From Alistipes sp. (GTDB taxonomy: Bacteria; Bacteroidota; Bacteroidia; Bacteroidales; Rikenellaceae), in the NCBI GenBank assembly GCA_017646785.1, contig JAGCLX010000079.1:1-12217 (forward strand): a stretch of DNA of 12,217 nt, written 5' to 3'. Position 1 is the stretch's first letter. Each line of letters starts with the position of its first letter. Under the pieces are notes generated by a model that did no database searches, had not been told where the DNA came from, and saw only the letters and a program-made list of their open reading frames with translations. Positions 1 to 6,408 of this stretch are shown piece by piece. A program made the position numbers and the translations under genes.

Positions 1-9
1 ATTCGGCGG

Positions 10-40
10 CAAAGGTAACACTTTTTTTTGTTTCTGCAAC
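10..40 (-). promoter_or_regulatory. Likely promoter of a gene left of the window
   Basis: On the minus strand, 17 to 10 reads TACCTTTG, a full match to the Bacteroidota -7 element TAnnTTTG. A GTTG (40-37) lies 19 nt upstream of it, three of four bases of the -33 TTTG element. Transcription would start within the first few bases and leave the window, so the gene it serves cannot be seen. It is divergent from the mqnA promoter, with about 50 bp of T-rich DNA between the two. Confidence 0.5.
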
Positions 41-66
41 ACGCCAAAGCATTTTTTACGCTTTTT

Positions 67-98
67 CTTGCGTGTCTATATTTTTTTTGCTACCTTTG
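67..98 (+). promoter_or_regulatory. Promoter of mqnA
   Basis: TACCTTTG at 91-98 matches the Bacteroidota -7 element TAnnTTTG exactly. CTTG at 67-70, 20 nt upstream, is a near match to the -33 element. The spacer is a T-rich run. Transcription should begin near 103-105, leaving a leader of about 60 nt before mqnA. Confidence 0.6.
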
Positions 99-106
99 CA
101 CTGATA

Positions 107-130
107 TTGTGGTGTGGAGAACCACCACAA
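107..130 (+). other. Hairpin in the mqnA leader
   Basis: TTGTGGTG (107-114) and CACCACAA (123-130) form a perfect 8-bp stem around an 8-nt loop. It lies a few bases after the predicted transcription start and about 35 nt before the mqnA start codon. No T-run follows, so it is not a terminator. It may stabilise the 5' end of the message or bind a regulator. Any role is inference. Confidence 0.45.
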
Positions 131-164
131 ATAGTGTCTAACAAAGGGTAAGTGACTATGGACG

Positions 165-935
165 ATGGATTTCATTCCAAAAATAACAGCCGTGTCGTAT
201 CTCAATACGATTCCCTTCGTCTATGGACTAAAGCACGCAGATAACCTACGTGCCGAACTTACATTAGCACCTCCCGCCGACTGTGCACGCAACTTCATAG
301 AGGGCAGGGCCGACATCGCCCTACTCCCTGCTGCTGTGGTGCCCACTCTTCACGATGCGAACATCATCACCGACTACTGCATAGGCGCTGTGGGCGCTGT
401 GCGCACCGTTACGGTGATGTCCAACCACCCCATCACAGCCGTTAAACGCATATGGCTCGACCCCCACTCTCGCACCTCGGTGCAGTTGTGTGGCTACTTG
501 GCAAAGCATAAGTGGCACATCACGCCCGAGTGGTTAGCCATGAGCGACTACGCCCGTGTGGATAGCCCCGAGGAGGGTGACGCCTTCCTGCTGATTGGCG
601 ACAAGGTGTTTGGCTATGAGGGTCGCTTCGCCTATGTCTACGACCTTGCTGTGGAGTGGCGCGAGGCTACTAAGTTGCCCTTTGCCTTTGCCGTGTGGGT
701 AGCACGCAAGGGGGTGCCCAATGATGTTATAGATGAGCTACAGCGTGCCTTGACCTTTGGTATCGAGCACACCTGGGAGGCCATCACCGAGTCACCCTAC
801 ATGGGCAAGGACAATGGCCTTACGGCATACGAATATCTCACACGCAACATAGACTTCATCCTCGACGAGGAGAAGCACCGCGCACTTAAGAAGTTCTGGG
901 ACTCGGGCATACGCATAGAGCCGCGATCCTATTAA
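165..935 (+). CDS. mqnA: Chorismate dehydratase (menaquinone biosynthesis, futalosine pathway)
   Basis: MqnA removes water from chorismate to give 3-[(1-carboxyvinyl)oxy]benzoate, the first committed step of the futalosine route to menaquinone. It is a soluble cytoplasmic enzyme with a periplasmic-binding-protein-like fold. The N-terminus carries the family signature AVSYLNTIPFVYGL (residues about 9-22), with the SYLN asparagine. This separates it from the related MqnD, which starts with a different motif. ADIALLPAAVVP (about 49-60) is also typical. At 256 residues it is of normal length. The start at 165 is preceded by a purine-rich AAAGGG about 20 nt upstream; an ATG at 158 is out of frame. 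No other mqn gene lies in the window, so the rest of the pathway must be elsewhere. corA follows after 149 bp with no promoter or convincing terminator between, so the two may share a transcript. Confidence 0.9.
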   Translation: MDFIPKITAVSYLNTIPFVYGLKHADNLRAELTLAPPADCARNFIEGRADIALLPAAVVPTLHDANIITDYCIGAVGAVRTVTVMSNHPITAVKRIWLDPHSRTSVQLCGYLAKHKWHITPEWLAMSDYARVDSPEEGDAFLLIGDKVFGYEGRFAYVYDLAVEWREATKLPFAFAVWVARKGVPNDVIDELQRALTFGIEHTWEAITESPYMGKDNGLTAYEYLTRNIDFILDEEKHRALKKFWDSGIRIEPRSY

Positions 936-1084
936 AGAGGTCGGGTGACGTGCCACACAGCACACCTCTATCACACGACTTCTTACCTCCGACCCGCTGG
1001 GCGTTTCTGTATTGCGCCCCATGTGATGACCCCAACGAAGGGGCAAAGTTGAATAACGCAAAGAATAAAACTTAAGGAGGAGAT
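936..1084 (+). other. mqnA-corA spacer with several weak hairpins
   Basis: No gene and no TAnnTTTG promoter is seen here. Short inverted repeats can be drawn: GGTCGG with CCGACC, GGGCG with CGCCC, and CCCC with GGGG around AACGAA. None is followed by a T-run. The spacer may be the structured leader of corA within an mqnA-corA message. I do not recognise a known magnesium riboswitch in it. Confidence 0.3.
1074..1080 (+). promoter_or_regulatory. Strong Shine-Dalgarno sequence of corA
   Basis: AAGGAGG lies 4 nt before the corA ATG. It is near-perfectly complementary to the 16S rRNA 3' end. This is notable because most other genes in the window have AT-rich or unrecognisable ribosome binding regions, as is usual in Bacteroidota. 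It fixes the corA start at 1085. Confidence 0.7.
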
Positions 1085-2038
1085 ATGATTACCATCTATC
1101 TTAAGCAATACAACAAGATTATCCGCAATGCCGACACCGACCTCTTCGACGAGCTCGGCTTCGACGATATTCTATGGATCGACCTCTTGGACCCCTCTAT
1201 CAAGGAGCAGAAGGCCGTCGAGAACTTCATGGAGCTGAGCCTCCAGACCCGCCAGCAGGTCGAGGAGATTGAGTCTACATCTAAATACTCGGAGACCGAG
1301 AATGCCATTATCTCGAACTCCAACTTCTTCGTGCCCCAGGGCGAGAGCTTCACCGTTGAGCCAGTGTCGTTCATCATCTCTAACGAGGGTGTGCTTGTGT
1401 CGATGCGCCAGGCTGAGTTCCGCACCTTCCGCGAGGCGGAGAAACGACTTCAAATGAACTACCGAAGCTACTCTACGGGTTACCACATCCTCATCTCGTT
1501 GCTCGAGGTGCGCATCGACTATGATGCCGACCTTGTTGAGATGGTGGGCAAGCAGGTTGCTACAATAAGCAAGGATATAAGCAGTGGTTCGAAGATCGAC
1601 AAGGAGGTATTGTATCGCATCAATGCCTTGCAGGAGAACACCATGTTGTTGCGCGAGAATATCTTTGACCGCCAGCGCGTTATCTCCTCTATCTTGCGTT
1701 CGGAGCGCTTCCCCAACGATATCTACCCACGCCTGCAGCTCATGATCAAGGACGTTAACTCGCTCATCAGCCATGCCGACTTCAGCTTCCAGCGTTTGGA
1801 CTATATACAGGATGCAGCACTTGGTCTTATCAACATCGAGCAGAACGAGATAGTCAAGATTTTCTCCGTGGCTGCCGTAGTCTTCATGCCTGCTACGCTT
1901 GTTGCGAGCATGTATGGTATGAACTTCAAGTTTATGCCCGAGCTGAATTGGGAGTATGGCTATGTGTGGGCCATCGCCCTCATGTTGCTTGTTTCGGGCC
2001 TTACGTTCTGGTTCTTCAAGTTTAAGAAGTGGCTGTAG
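1085..2038 (+). CDS. corA: CorA-family magnesium/cobalt transporter
   Basis: CorA is a homopentameric inner-membrane channel that takes up Mg2+ (and Co2+) down the membrane potential, gated by Mg2+ bound to its cytoplasmic domain. The 317 residues show the expected order: an N-terminal cytoplasmic alpha/beta domain, long charged helices (about 150-255), then two C-terminal membrane spans (about 256-277 and 292-312). The signature YGMN (277-280) ends span 1, and MPELNWEYGY (284-293) forms the conserved periplasmic loop. The C-terminus is basic (KFKKWL), as usual. The length is normal and all key motifs are intact. It follows mqnA by 149 bp and is closed by a strong terminator at 2060. The start is set by the AAGGAGG just upstream. 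A substrate other than Mg2+ (Co2+, Ni2+, Zn2+) cannot be excluded from sequence. Confidence 0.93.
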   Translation: MITIYLKQYNKIIRNADTDLFDELGFDDILWIDLLDPSIKEQKAVENFMELSLQTRQQVEEIESTSKYSETENAIISNSNFFVPQGESFTVEPVSFIISNEGVLVSMRQAEFRTFREAEKRLQMNYRSYSTGYHILISLLEVRIDYDADLVEMVGKQVATISKDISSGSKIDKEVLYRINALQENTMLLRENIFDRQRVISSILRSERFPNDIYPRLQLMIKDVNSLISHADFSFQRLDYIQDAALGLINIEQNEIVKIFSVAAVVFMPATLVASMYGMNFKFMPELNWEYGYVWAIALMLLVSGLTFWFFKFKKWL

Positions 2039-2059
2039 GAGAGAGGGAATAAATAATAT

Positions 2060-2091
2060 AGGGCAACTCGTGTCGGGTTGCCCTATTGTTT
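2060..2091 (+). terminator. Rho-independent terminator after corA
   Basis: AGGGCAAC (2060-2067) pairs perfectly with GTTGCCCT (2077-2084) around a 9-nt loop, followed by the T-rich ATTGTTTT. It begins 22 bp after the corA stop codon. Confidence 0.8.
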
Positions 2092-2124
2092 TGGTTGGTA
2101 ACAAAAAAATAATAATCGGCTGGG

Positions 2125-2184
2125 GTCTGATGCGTTCTGATGGGGAGTGGGTTCTGATAGGTTCTGGTGAGTTCTGATGGGGAG
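2125..2184 (+). repeat. Five short GTTCTGAT repeats, roughly 10-bp phased
   Basis: Copies of G(T)TCTGAT start at about 2125, 2134, 2151, 2161 (as GTTCTGGT) and 2171, three of the four intervals being 9-10 bp. The 14-mer GTTCTGATGGGGAG occurs exactly at 2134-2147 and 2171-2184. The block lies between the corA terminator and the 3' end of the minus-strand operon. It does not encode a plausible protein. Function unknown. Confidence 0.7.
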
Positions 2185-2190
2185 GGCTAT

Positions 2191-2226
2191 CCCTAAATTC
2201 CCTAAACTCCCTAATTTCACTAAACC
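2191..2226 (+). repeat. Four tandem 9-bp CCCTAAAYT repeats
   Basis: Four consecutive 9-mers, CCCTAAATT, CCCTAAACT, CCCTAATTT and CACTAAACC, begin at 2191, 2200, 2209 and 2218. Read on the minus strand this is a TTTAGGG-like tandem array directly downstream of the small lipoprotein gene. It is a microsatellite-like array, probably formed by slippage. Such arrays can vary in copy number between strains. Confidence 0.75.
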
Positions 2227-2239
2227 CTCTCCGAGGCCT

Positions 2240-2479
2240 CTACTCCTCGCTGCGCGTCCACTCCATGCCGCCACCCGCATACTCCTCGATGGAGACATTA
2301 AGGTCCTCCACGATGCGTGGGCGTGGCAGCTTCGTTGTTGGCACAATGGGTCGCTTCTTTATCGGCACGGTAGGCTTATCAGGATTTGAAGGCACCTCGT
2401 CTACACCAACATCCATTGACTCACAACCCACAGCCACAAGGGCTATGATGACTATTATCAGATACTTGAAGAGTTTCAT
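2240..2479 (-). CDS. Small proline-rich lipoprotein of unknown function
   Basis: This 79-residue protein starts MKLFKYLIIVIIALVAVGC, a short hydrophobic signal sequence ending in a lipobox with Cys19, so it should be exported and lipidated. The mature part is short, polar and proline-rich (PSNPDKPTVPIKKRPIVP), with an acidic end, and has no recognisable domain; it is probably extended or disordered. I chose the ATG at 2479 over the longer reading frame opening at 2539 because the signal peptide begins there and the extra 20 residues overlap the upstream gene. It lies 7 bp after the stop of the TPR regulator gene and is almost certainly cotranscribed with it, so it may be an accessory of that regulator. 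I do not recognise a named family. Confidence 0.7.
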   Translation of the reverse strand: MKLFKYLIIVIIALVAVGCESMDVGVDEVPSNPDKPTVPIKKRPIVPTTKLPRPRIVEDLNVSIEEYAGGGMEWTRSEE

Positions 2480-2486
2480 ATCGCTA

Positions 2487-4157
2487 CTATTTATCCGACA
2501 GCAGCGCCGTAAGTTGCTCACCACAAGCCACATCGGCACTCTTAATCTTCTGTTTTATGTTATACTTTATCTTCGATACCGCCACAGGGTCGCTATCTAC
2601 GAATAGCGCAATGGCGCGGTTTGAGAAGCCCGCAAAGGTGTACAGCGCCACGCGCGCATCACGCTCACTGAGGCGTGGCACAGCACCCTTAAGTCGCTGC
2701 ATAGCGCCGTCACGATAACTATCCACCGCCACCTCCAACTCGTCGATACGCGCAGCATCACCCTTGATGGCAGCTATGGTGTCAGCCACCTTGTTGAATA
2801 CCATATTCTTATGGCGCGACGAGCCACTATGGTCGTAGTATATGTCGCAGAGCTCATTCAGCTCGCTGTAGCGGTCGCGGTACAACGCCGACATGGAGTT
2901 CGCCATGTCGCGAGGCACACGCTCGATGTCTACGCGCAGGCTCTCTATGGTCTCTATGTAGCTCGCTATCTCCCTATCCTTACGGCGCATGCGACGGCGC
3001 ACATAGAGCACTACCGCCACTACAATAATTACGAGAGCCACCGCCGAGGCTACGTATATCGTTAAGTTACGCTGGCGCATAAGCACCCTCTCGCGCATCT
3101 CGGCATCGAGGCTCGAGCGCAGCATGTCGACCTGCAGGTTGAGTACGGGCTGCTCCAACACCTCGAGCATGAGCCTATCCTGCACATTCTTACTCTGCTC
3201 CTGCCAGTATAGTGCGCGGTCATCCCTGCCACAGTTGCGGTAGACAATATAGCGTGCATACTCCACATCTGCCCAGTCGAGGTCATCCTCCACCTCTGCC
3301 CTATCTATCAGTGCCAACGCCTCACCAAGCTCGCCACCACGCGATATGAGCATAGCCTTGGTACACAGGTAGTGCGACACACCATAGAGCAGCAGCTCCT
3401 CGCGCTCCATCATATCTACATACTCCCCACACATGGCGTAGTCATCCATGTAAACGGAGAGGTCAAAAAGCTCGTGCACGACACCACACATCAACGCCCT
3501 ATCCTCCGCACCGCACGCACGGCTCAACACATCCTCAAGCATAGCACGCGCCTCCTCGAAGCGACGTAGCTGGATAAGCGTACCACCAAGGTCGTAGTCC
3601 ATGTAGAGCACATGCTCCTCCAGCCCCAGCTCCGCGAAACACTCACGCGCCAGGGTGTATGCCTCCATGGCATTGGCATACAAGCAGCCATCGCTGTAGA
3701 TATCGCCCTTAAGGCGCTGCACCAAGCCCATGAGCTTCACATTAGGCACACGCTGGAGCGACTCCTCAGCCTCCATCAGTGCCACCATAGCCTCAGCAAG
3801 CTCGCCACAGTGGTGCGACACCACAGCATGCTGATACATGGCACGCGCACGCTCCGCATGGTCGTCACTATCAAGGTAGTAGCGCATCATGGGTCGTGTC
3901 AGCGTGTCGGACTCCACCTCCACAAAGTTGTAGTAGCAGGCCTCGCTATAGGCAAGGGCGTAGCGCGCCCTATGCTCCTCGGTGCGCAGACTCTCTGTGT
4001 CGATGCCCCTCACCACCTCGAGTGCTTGCTCAGGGTTGCTCGCCAACAGCTCCTGCGACCTCTCCACCTCAGCAAGGGCACGACGACCCGCACACGACGC
4101 CAACATCGCCATGCAAGCCACCAGCCACAAATAGTATGTCACGCTAAAGTGTTTCAC
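2487..4157 (-). CDS. Membrane-spanning TPR sensor/regulator with C-terminal HTH-like domain
   Basis: The 556-residue protein appears to be a one-component signalling protein of a kind common in Bacteroidales. Residues 1-22 form a signal sequence with lipobox LASC (Cys22). About 25-330 is an all-helical, TPR-like region, presumably periplasmic. Residues 366-386 form one strong membrane span, followed by the basic stop-transfer RRRMRRK. About 390-490 is a charged, probably coiled-coil segment in the cytoplasm. The C-terminal part (about 495-540), LSERDARVALYTFAGFSNRAIALFV and following, resembles the degenerate LuxR-like HTH found at the end of many Bacteroides TPR regulators, where FSNRAI is the most recognisable stretch. 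Neither ligand nor target is evident. It heads an operon with a small lipoprotein and has its own strong promoter. Having both a lipidation signal and an internal span would anchor it twice in the inner membrane, which is unusual. The domain order is clear; DNA binding is inferred. Confidence 0.8.
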   Translation of the reverse strand: MKHFSVTYYLWLVACMAMLASCAGRRALAEVERSQELLASNPEQALEVVRGIDTESLRTEEHRARYALAYSEACYYNFVEVESDTLTRPMMRYYLDSDDHAERARAMYQHAVVSHHCGELAEAMVALMEAEESLQRVPNVKLMGLVQRLKGDIYSDGCLYANAMEAYTLARECFAELGLEEHVLYMDYDLGGTLIQLRRFEEARAMLEDVLSRACGAEDRALMCGVVHELFDLSVYMDDYAMCGEYVDMMEREELLLYGVSHYLCTKAMLISRGGELGEALALIDRAEVEDDLDWADVEYARYIVYRNCGRDDRALYWQEQSKNVQDRLMLEVLEQPVLNLQVDMLRSSLDAEMRERVLMRQRNLTIYVASAVALVIIVVAVVLYVRRRMRRKDREIASYIETIESLRVDIERVPRDMANSMSALYRDRYSELNELCDIYYDHSGSSRHKNMVFNKVADTIAAIKGDAARIDELEVAVDSYRDGAMQRLKGAVPRLSERDARVALYTFAGFSNRAIALFVDSDPVAVSKIKYNIKQKIKSADVACGEQLTALLSDK

Positions 4158-4181
4158 GCCACCATATATACTTATACCTCA

Positions 4182-4212
4182 CAAAGATAATACTTATTAC
4201 TCAATTTTCAAA
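4182..4212 (-). promoter_or_regulatory. Promoter of the TPR regulator-lipoprotein operon
   Basis: On the minus strand, TTTG (4212-4209), a 19-nt spacer and TATCTTTG (4189-4182) match the Bacteroidota -33/-7 consensus completely. The transcript would start near 4176, about 20 nt before the start codon at 4157. Confidence 0.75.
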
Positions 4213-4256
4213 ATCATCCCACCGAAACTCGCGCTTAAACGCAGCTTGAGCGCCCC

Positions 4257-4358
4257 TGTCATCCTGAGCGAAAGCGAAGGATCTCCTACGCGACTACTCA
4301 CTAACAACATTGCCCCTTGTCGGCTTCAAGGAGATTCCTCGACAAGCTCGGAATGACA
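4257..4358. repeat. Imperfect palindrome of the dispersed GTCATcCTGAGCGAA type
   Basis: The left arm (4257-4286, beginning TGTCATCCTGAGCGAAAGCG) and the reverse complement of the right arm (4330-4358, beginning TGTCATTCCGAGCTTGTCG) share most positions, and both end in ATCTCC. A 43-bp centre separates them. From general knowledge, sequences of this kind recur as dispersed palindromic units in many Bacteroidota and some other genomes. No coding capacity is seen, so it would be a non-autonomous REP/MITE-like element or hairpin. It sits in the divergent gap between the TPR regulator and ROK genes, outside both core promoters. Confidence 0.65.
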
Positions 4359-4483
4359 ATCATCGCAGCGACTACCGCACGTAACCCACAAGAACCCATG
4401 AAACCCTCAAGTGCCCCCTCCAAAAAAATCACCCTCTGTGCAGAATTATTTAATTTTTTATAGATATTTTAACAAATTTTTAT

Positions 4484-4491
4484 TATATTTG
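4484..4491 (+). promoter_or_regulatory. -7 element of the ROK-GNAT operon promoter
   Basis: TATATTTG matches TAnnTTTG, in an AT-rich stretch 31 bp before the ROK start codon. No good TTTG is present at the -33 position, so the promoter may be weak or activator-dependent. The rest of the 4359-4522 gap shows no further structure. Confidence 0.55.
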
Positions 4492-4522
4492 TACTACGAA
4501 ACTAAAATTATCGCAAGCAGAT

Positions 4523-5752
4523 ATGACATCATTAGCGAAGTATTTTAACATAGATGCCGAGGCAAACCTCAAGGGCATAACCCACAAGAACAATATCATC
4601 AAGCGAAATATCATCGCCTACATGGCCATCAACGGTGAGTCAACACTCTCGGAGCTCACCCGCGAGTTGCACATCAGCGTGCCCACGATGACTAAGCTTG
4701 TGCAGGAGCTTGTCGACGACCTCATCGTCATCGACCTCGGCAAGGTGGAGACCCCTGGTGGTCGCCGCCCCAATGTCTTCGGCTTGGCCAACTCTGCCAT
4801 CTACTTCGCCGGCATAAACGTGGCACGTGACCACATGGCCTATGTCATCACAGACTTGCAGAACAACATCATCCTGGAGCATACGGACAACAGCTTCGAG
4901 CTCGTTGACCGCCCCCAGTGCTTAGAGCGCATATGCCAAAACATCGAGAACTTCATCGCCACATCGGGTGTTGACCGCGAGAAGATACTTGGCGTGGGTG
5001 TATCCATCGTAGGCCGCGTAAACCCCGAGACTGGCCGCTCGTACAAGTACTTCACCTCGAGCGAGGAGTCACTCACCGATATTATCTCTGCGCGCATAGG
5101 CATACGCGTAATGCTCGAGAACGACACACGCGCACGCTGCTATGCTGAGTACACCACAGGTAAGGCCAAGAACGAGAGTAACGTGCTCTACCTCCACATG
5201 GGTCGCGGTGTGGCCATCGGCATAGTCATCGATGGCAAGCTCTACTACGGCAAGAATGGCTTTGCAGGCGAGTTTGGCCACATACCCTTCTTCGACAACG
5301 AGATCATCTGCGCATGCGGCAAGAAGGGCTGCCTCGAGACTGAGGTGTCTGGTATAGCGCTCGAGAACAAGATAGTAGACCTCATCGAGCGTGGCGTTAA
5401 CACCCACCTACGTGAGATGTACGATCGTGGTGAGAGCATACACATCAACGATATCATCGCCGCAGCACGCAACGACGACAACCTCGCCATCGAGCTTATC
5501 GAGGAGGCTGGCGAGAAGGTAGGCAAGGCGGTTGCCTTCCTCATCAACACCTTCAACCCCGAGACCGTTATCGTGGGTGGCAACCTTGCAATGGCAGGCG
5601 AATACCTCATGTTGCCATTGAAGTCTTCGACCAATAAGTACTCACTAAACCTCGTGTATAAGGATACCAAATTCCGTGTATCTAAGATGAGCGACAGCGC
5701 AAACGCATGGGGCGTTGCTATGCTCATCCGCAACAAGGTTATCGGTCTGTAG
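4523..5752 (+). CDS. ROK-family transcriptional regulator / sugar kinase
   Basis: ROK proteins are sugar-binding repressors and/or sugar kinases. This 409-residue protein has the regulator architecture. A winged-helix DNA-binding domain (about 24-88) contains the helix pair TLSELTRELHISVPTMTKLVQEL and the wing motif GGRRPNVFGL. A ROK ATPase-like domain follows: the first phosphate-binding region near 97-112, GVGVSIVGRV (157-166), ENDTRAR (199-205, Asp201 at the catalytic-base position of ROK kinases), LHMGRGVAIGIVIDG (224-238) and GEFGH (249-253). The zinc motif is complete: His253, Cys263, Cys265 and Cys270 in the spacing GHx9CxCGxxGCxE. Since both the HTH and the kinase residues are kept, it could be a repressor, a kinase or both. 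The sugar is unknown and no sugar-pathway gene is adjacent. The stop codon lies 1 nt before the start of the acetyltransferase gene. Confidence 0.88.
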   Translation: MTSLAKYFNIDAEANLKGITHKNNIIKRNIIAYMAINGESTLSELTRELHISVPTMTKLVQELVDDLIVIDLGKVETPGGRRPNVFGLANSAIYFAGINVARDHMAYVITDLQNNIILEHTDNSFELVDRPQCLERICQNIENFIATSGVDREKILGVGVSIVGRVNPETGRSYKYFTSSEESLTDIISARIGIRVMLENDTRARCYAEYTTGKAKNESNVLYLHMGRGVAIGIVIDGKLYYGKNGFAGEFGHIPFFDNEIICACGKKGCLETEVSGIALENKIVDLIERGVNTHLREMYDRGESIHINDIIAAARNDDNLAIELIEEAGEKVGKAVAFLINTFNPETVIVGGNLAMAGEYLMLPLKSSTNKYSLNLVYKDTKFRVSKMSDSANAWGVAMLIRNKVIGL

Positions 5753-5753
5753 T

Positions 5754-6275
5754 ATGAATATCGCCACTGCACTGCCCACCTGCCGACTACGCGCACTTGA
5801 GCCGAGCGACATCGAGCTTATATACCTCTGGGAGAACGACCCTGAGGTGTGGCGTGTTGGTGGCACCACAGCACCACTATCACTGGAGCGTATCGCTCAG
5901 TTTGTCGAGGAGCAGAGCTACGACCTCTACACTACAAAGCAGATGCGCCTAATCATCGAGGCTGAGGGCATTGCCGTAGGCTCGCTCGACATCATGGAGT
6001 TCGACCCACAGCACCTACGCTTTGGCATAGGAGTTCTTGTCTATGCCGCTGAGTCACGCCGCAAGGGATATGCACACGCAGCTATAGAGGCGATTAAGGA
6101 CTACGCCCGTAACACTCTCGCCCTAAAGCAGATATGGGCAAGCGTGGCCGCCGACAACGAGGCCAGCATCGCACTATTTGAGGGCTGTGGCTTTGAGCAT
6201 TGTGGCACCCGCAAGTCCTGGCTCCGCCGCCACGATGGCTACGTCGACCAACTGGAGTACCAGTACCTGCTGTAG
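5754..6275 (+). CDS. GNAT-family N-acetyltransferase (RimJ/RimL type)
   Basis: This 173-residue enzyme should transfer an acetyl group from acetyl-CoA to an amine; the acceptor (small molecule or protein N-terminus) is unknown. The fold markers are present: LRALEPSDIELIYLWENDPEVW near the N-terminus is typical of RimJ/RimL-like enzymes, ESRRKGYAHAAIEAI is motif A with the RxxGxA pyrophosphate-binding turn, and VAADNEASIALFEGCGFEHCG is motif B with Asn and the aromatic Phe near CoA. I set the start at the ATG at 5754, one nt after the ROK stop, instead of at an upstream in-frame ATG inside the ROK gene; the protein then begins at the expected point of the fold and is translationally coupled. 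It probably shares the ROK promoter. The following 133 bp contain the fabD promoter and no obvious terminator. Confidence 0.85.
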   Translation: MNIATALPTCRLRALEPSDIELIYLWENDPEVWRVGGTTAPLSLERIAQFVEEQSYDLYTTKQMRLIIEAEGIAVGSLDIMEFDPQHLRFGIGVLVYAAESRRKGYAHAAIEAIKDYARNTLALKQIWASVAADNEASIALFEGCGFEHCGTRKSWLRRHDGYVDQLEYQYLL

Positions 6276-6342
6276 GCAATCCACACAACATAGGTATCAA
6301 TACTTATTTACACGCTGAGATACACCATTTTAGCGTTATAGC

Positions 6343-6373
6343 TGTGCATATATGCAAAATTTTGCTACCTTTG
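6343..6373 (+). promoter_or_regulatory. fabD promoter with two overlapping palindromes in the spacer
   Basis: TACCTTTG (6366-6373) matches TAnnTTTG, and TGTG (6343-6346), 19 nt upstream, is a three-of-four -33 match. The spacer is almost entirely two perfect palindromes that share a GC: GCATATATGC (6346-6355) and GCAAAATTTTGC (6354-6365). A palindrome between the two promoter boxes is a natural place for an operator, but no regulator is identified. The leader to the fabD ATG is about 30 nt and AT-rich. Confidence 0.6.
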
Positions 6374-6408
6374 CGCCACAAACGAAATTATAATTTAGAA
6401 AATAAGAT

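Noticed and set aside
158..243. Short open frame overlapping the mqnA start
   Set aside because: An ATG at 158 opens 28 codons out of frame with mqnA. It could compete for ribosomes, but nothing supports it as a real regulatory frame.
1172..2104. 310-codon open frame on the minus strand opposite corA
   Set aside because: It is a mirror of the strongly supported corA gene, its product resembles no known protein, and it would run through the corA terminator.
2125..2226. CRISPR array
   Set aside because: The repeats are 8-14 bp with almost no spacers, and no cas gene is present.
3612..4190. 192-codon open frame on the plus strand opposite the TPR regulator
   Set aside because: His/Gln/Leu-rich low-complexity product typical of the antisense of a GC-rich gene; no promoter or ribosome binding site, and it overlaps the regulator's own promoter.
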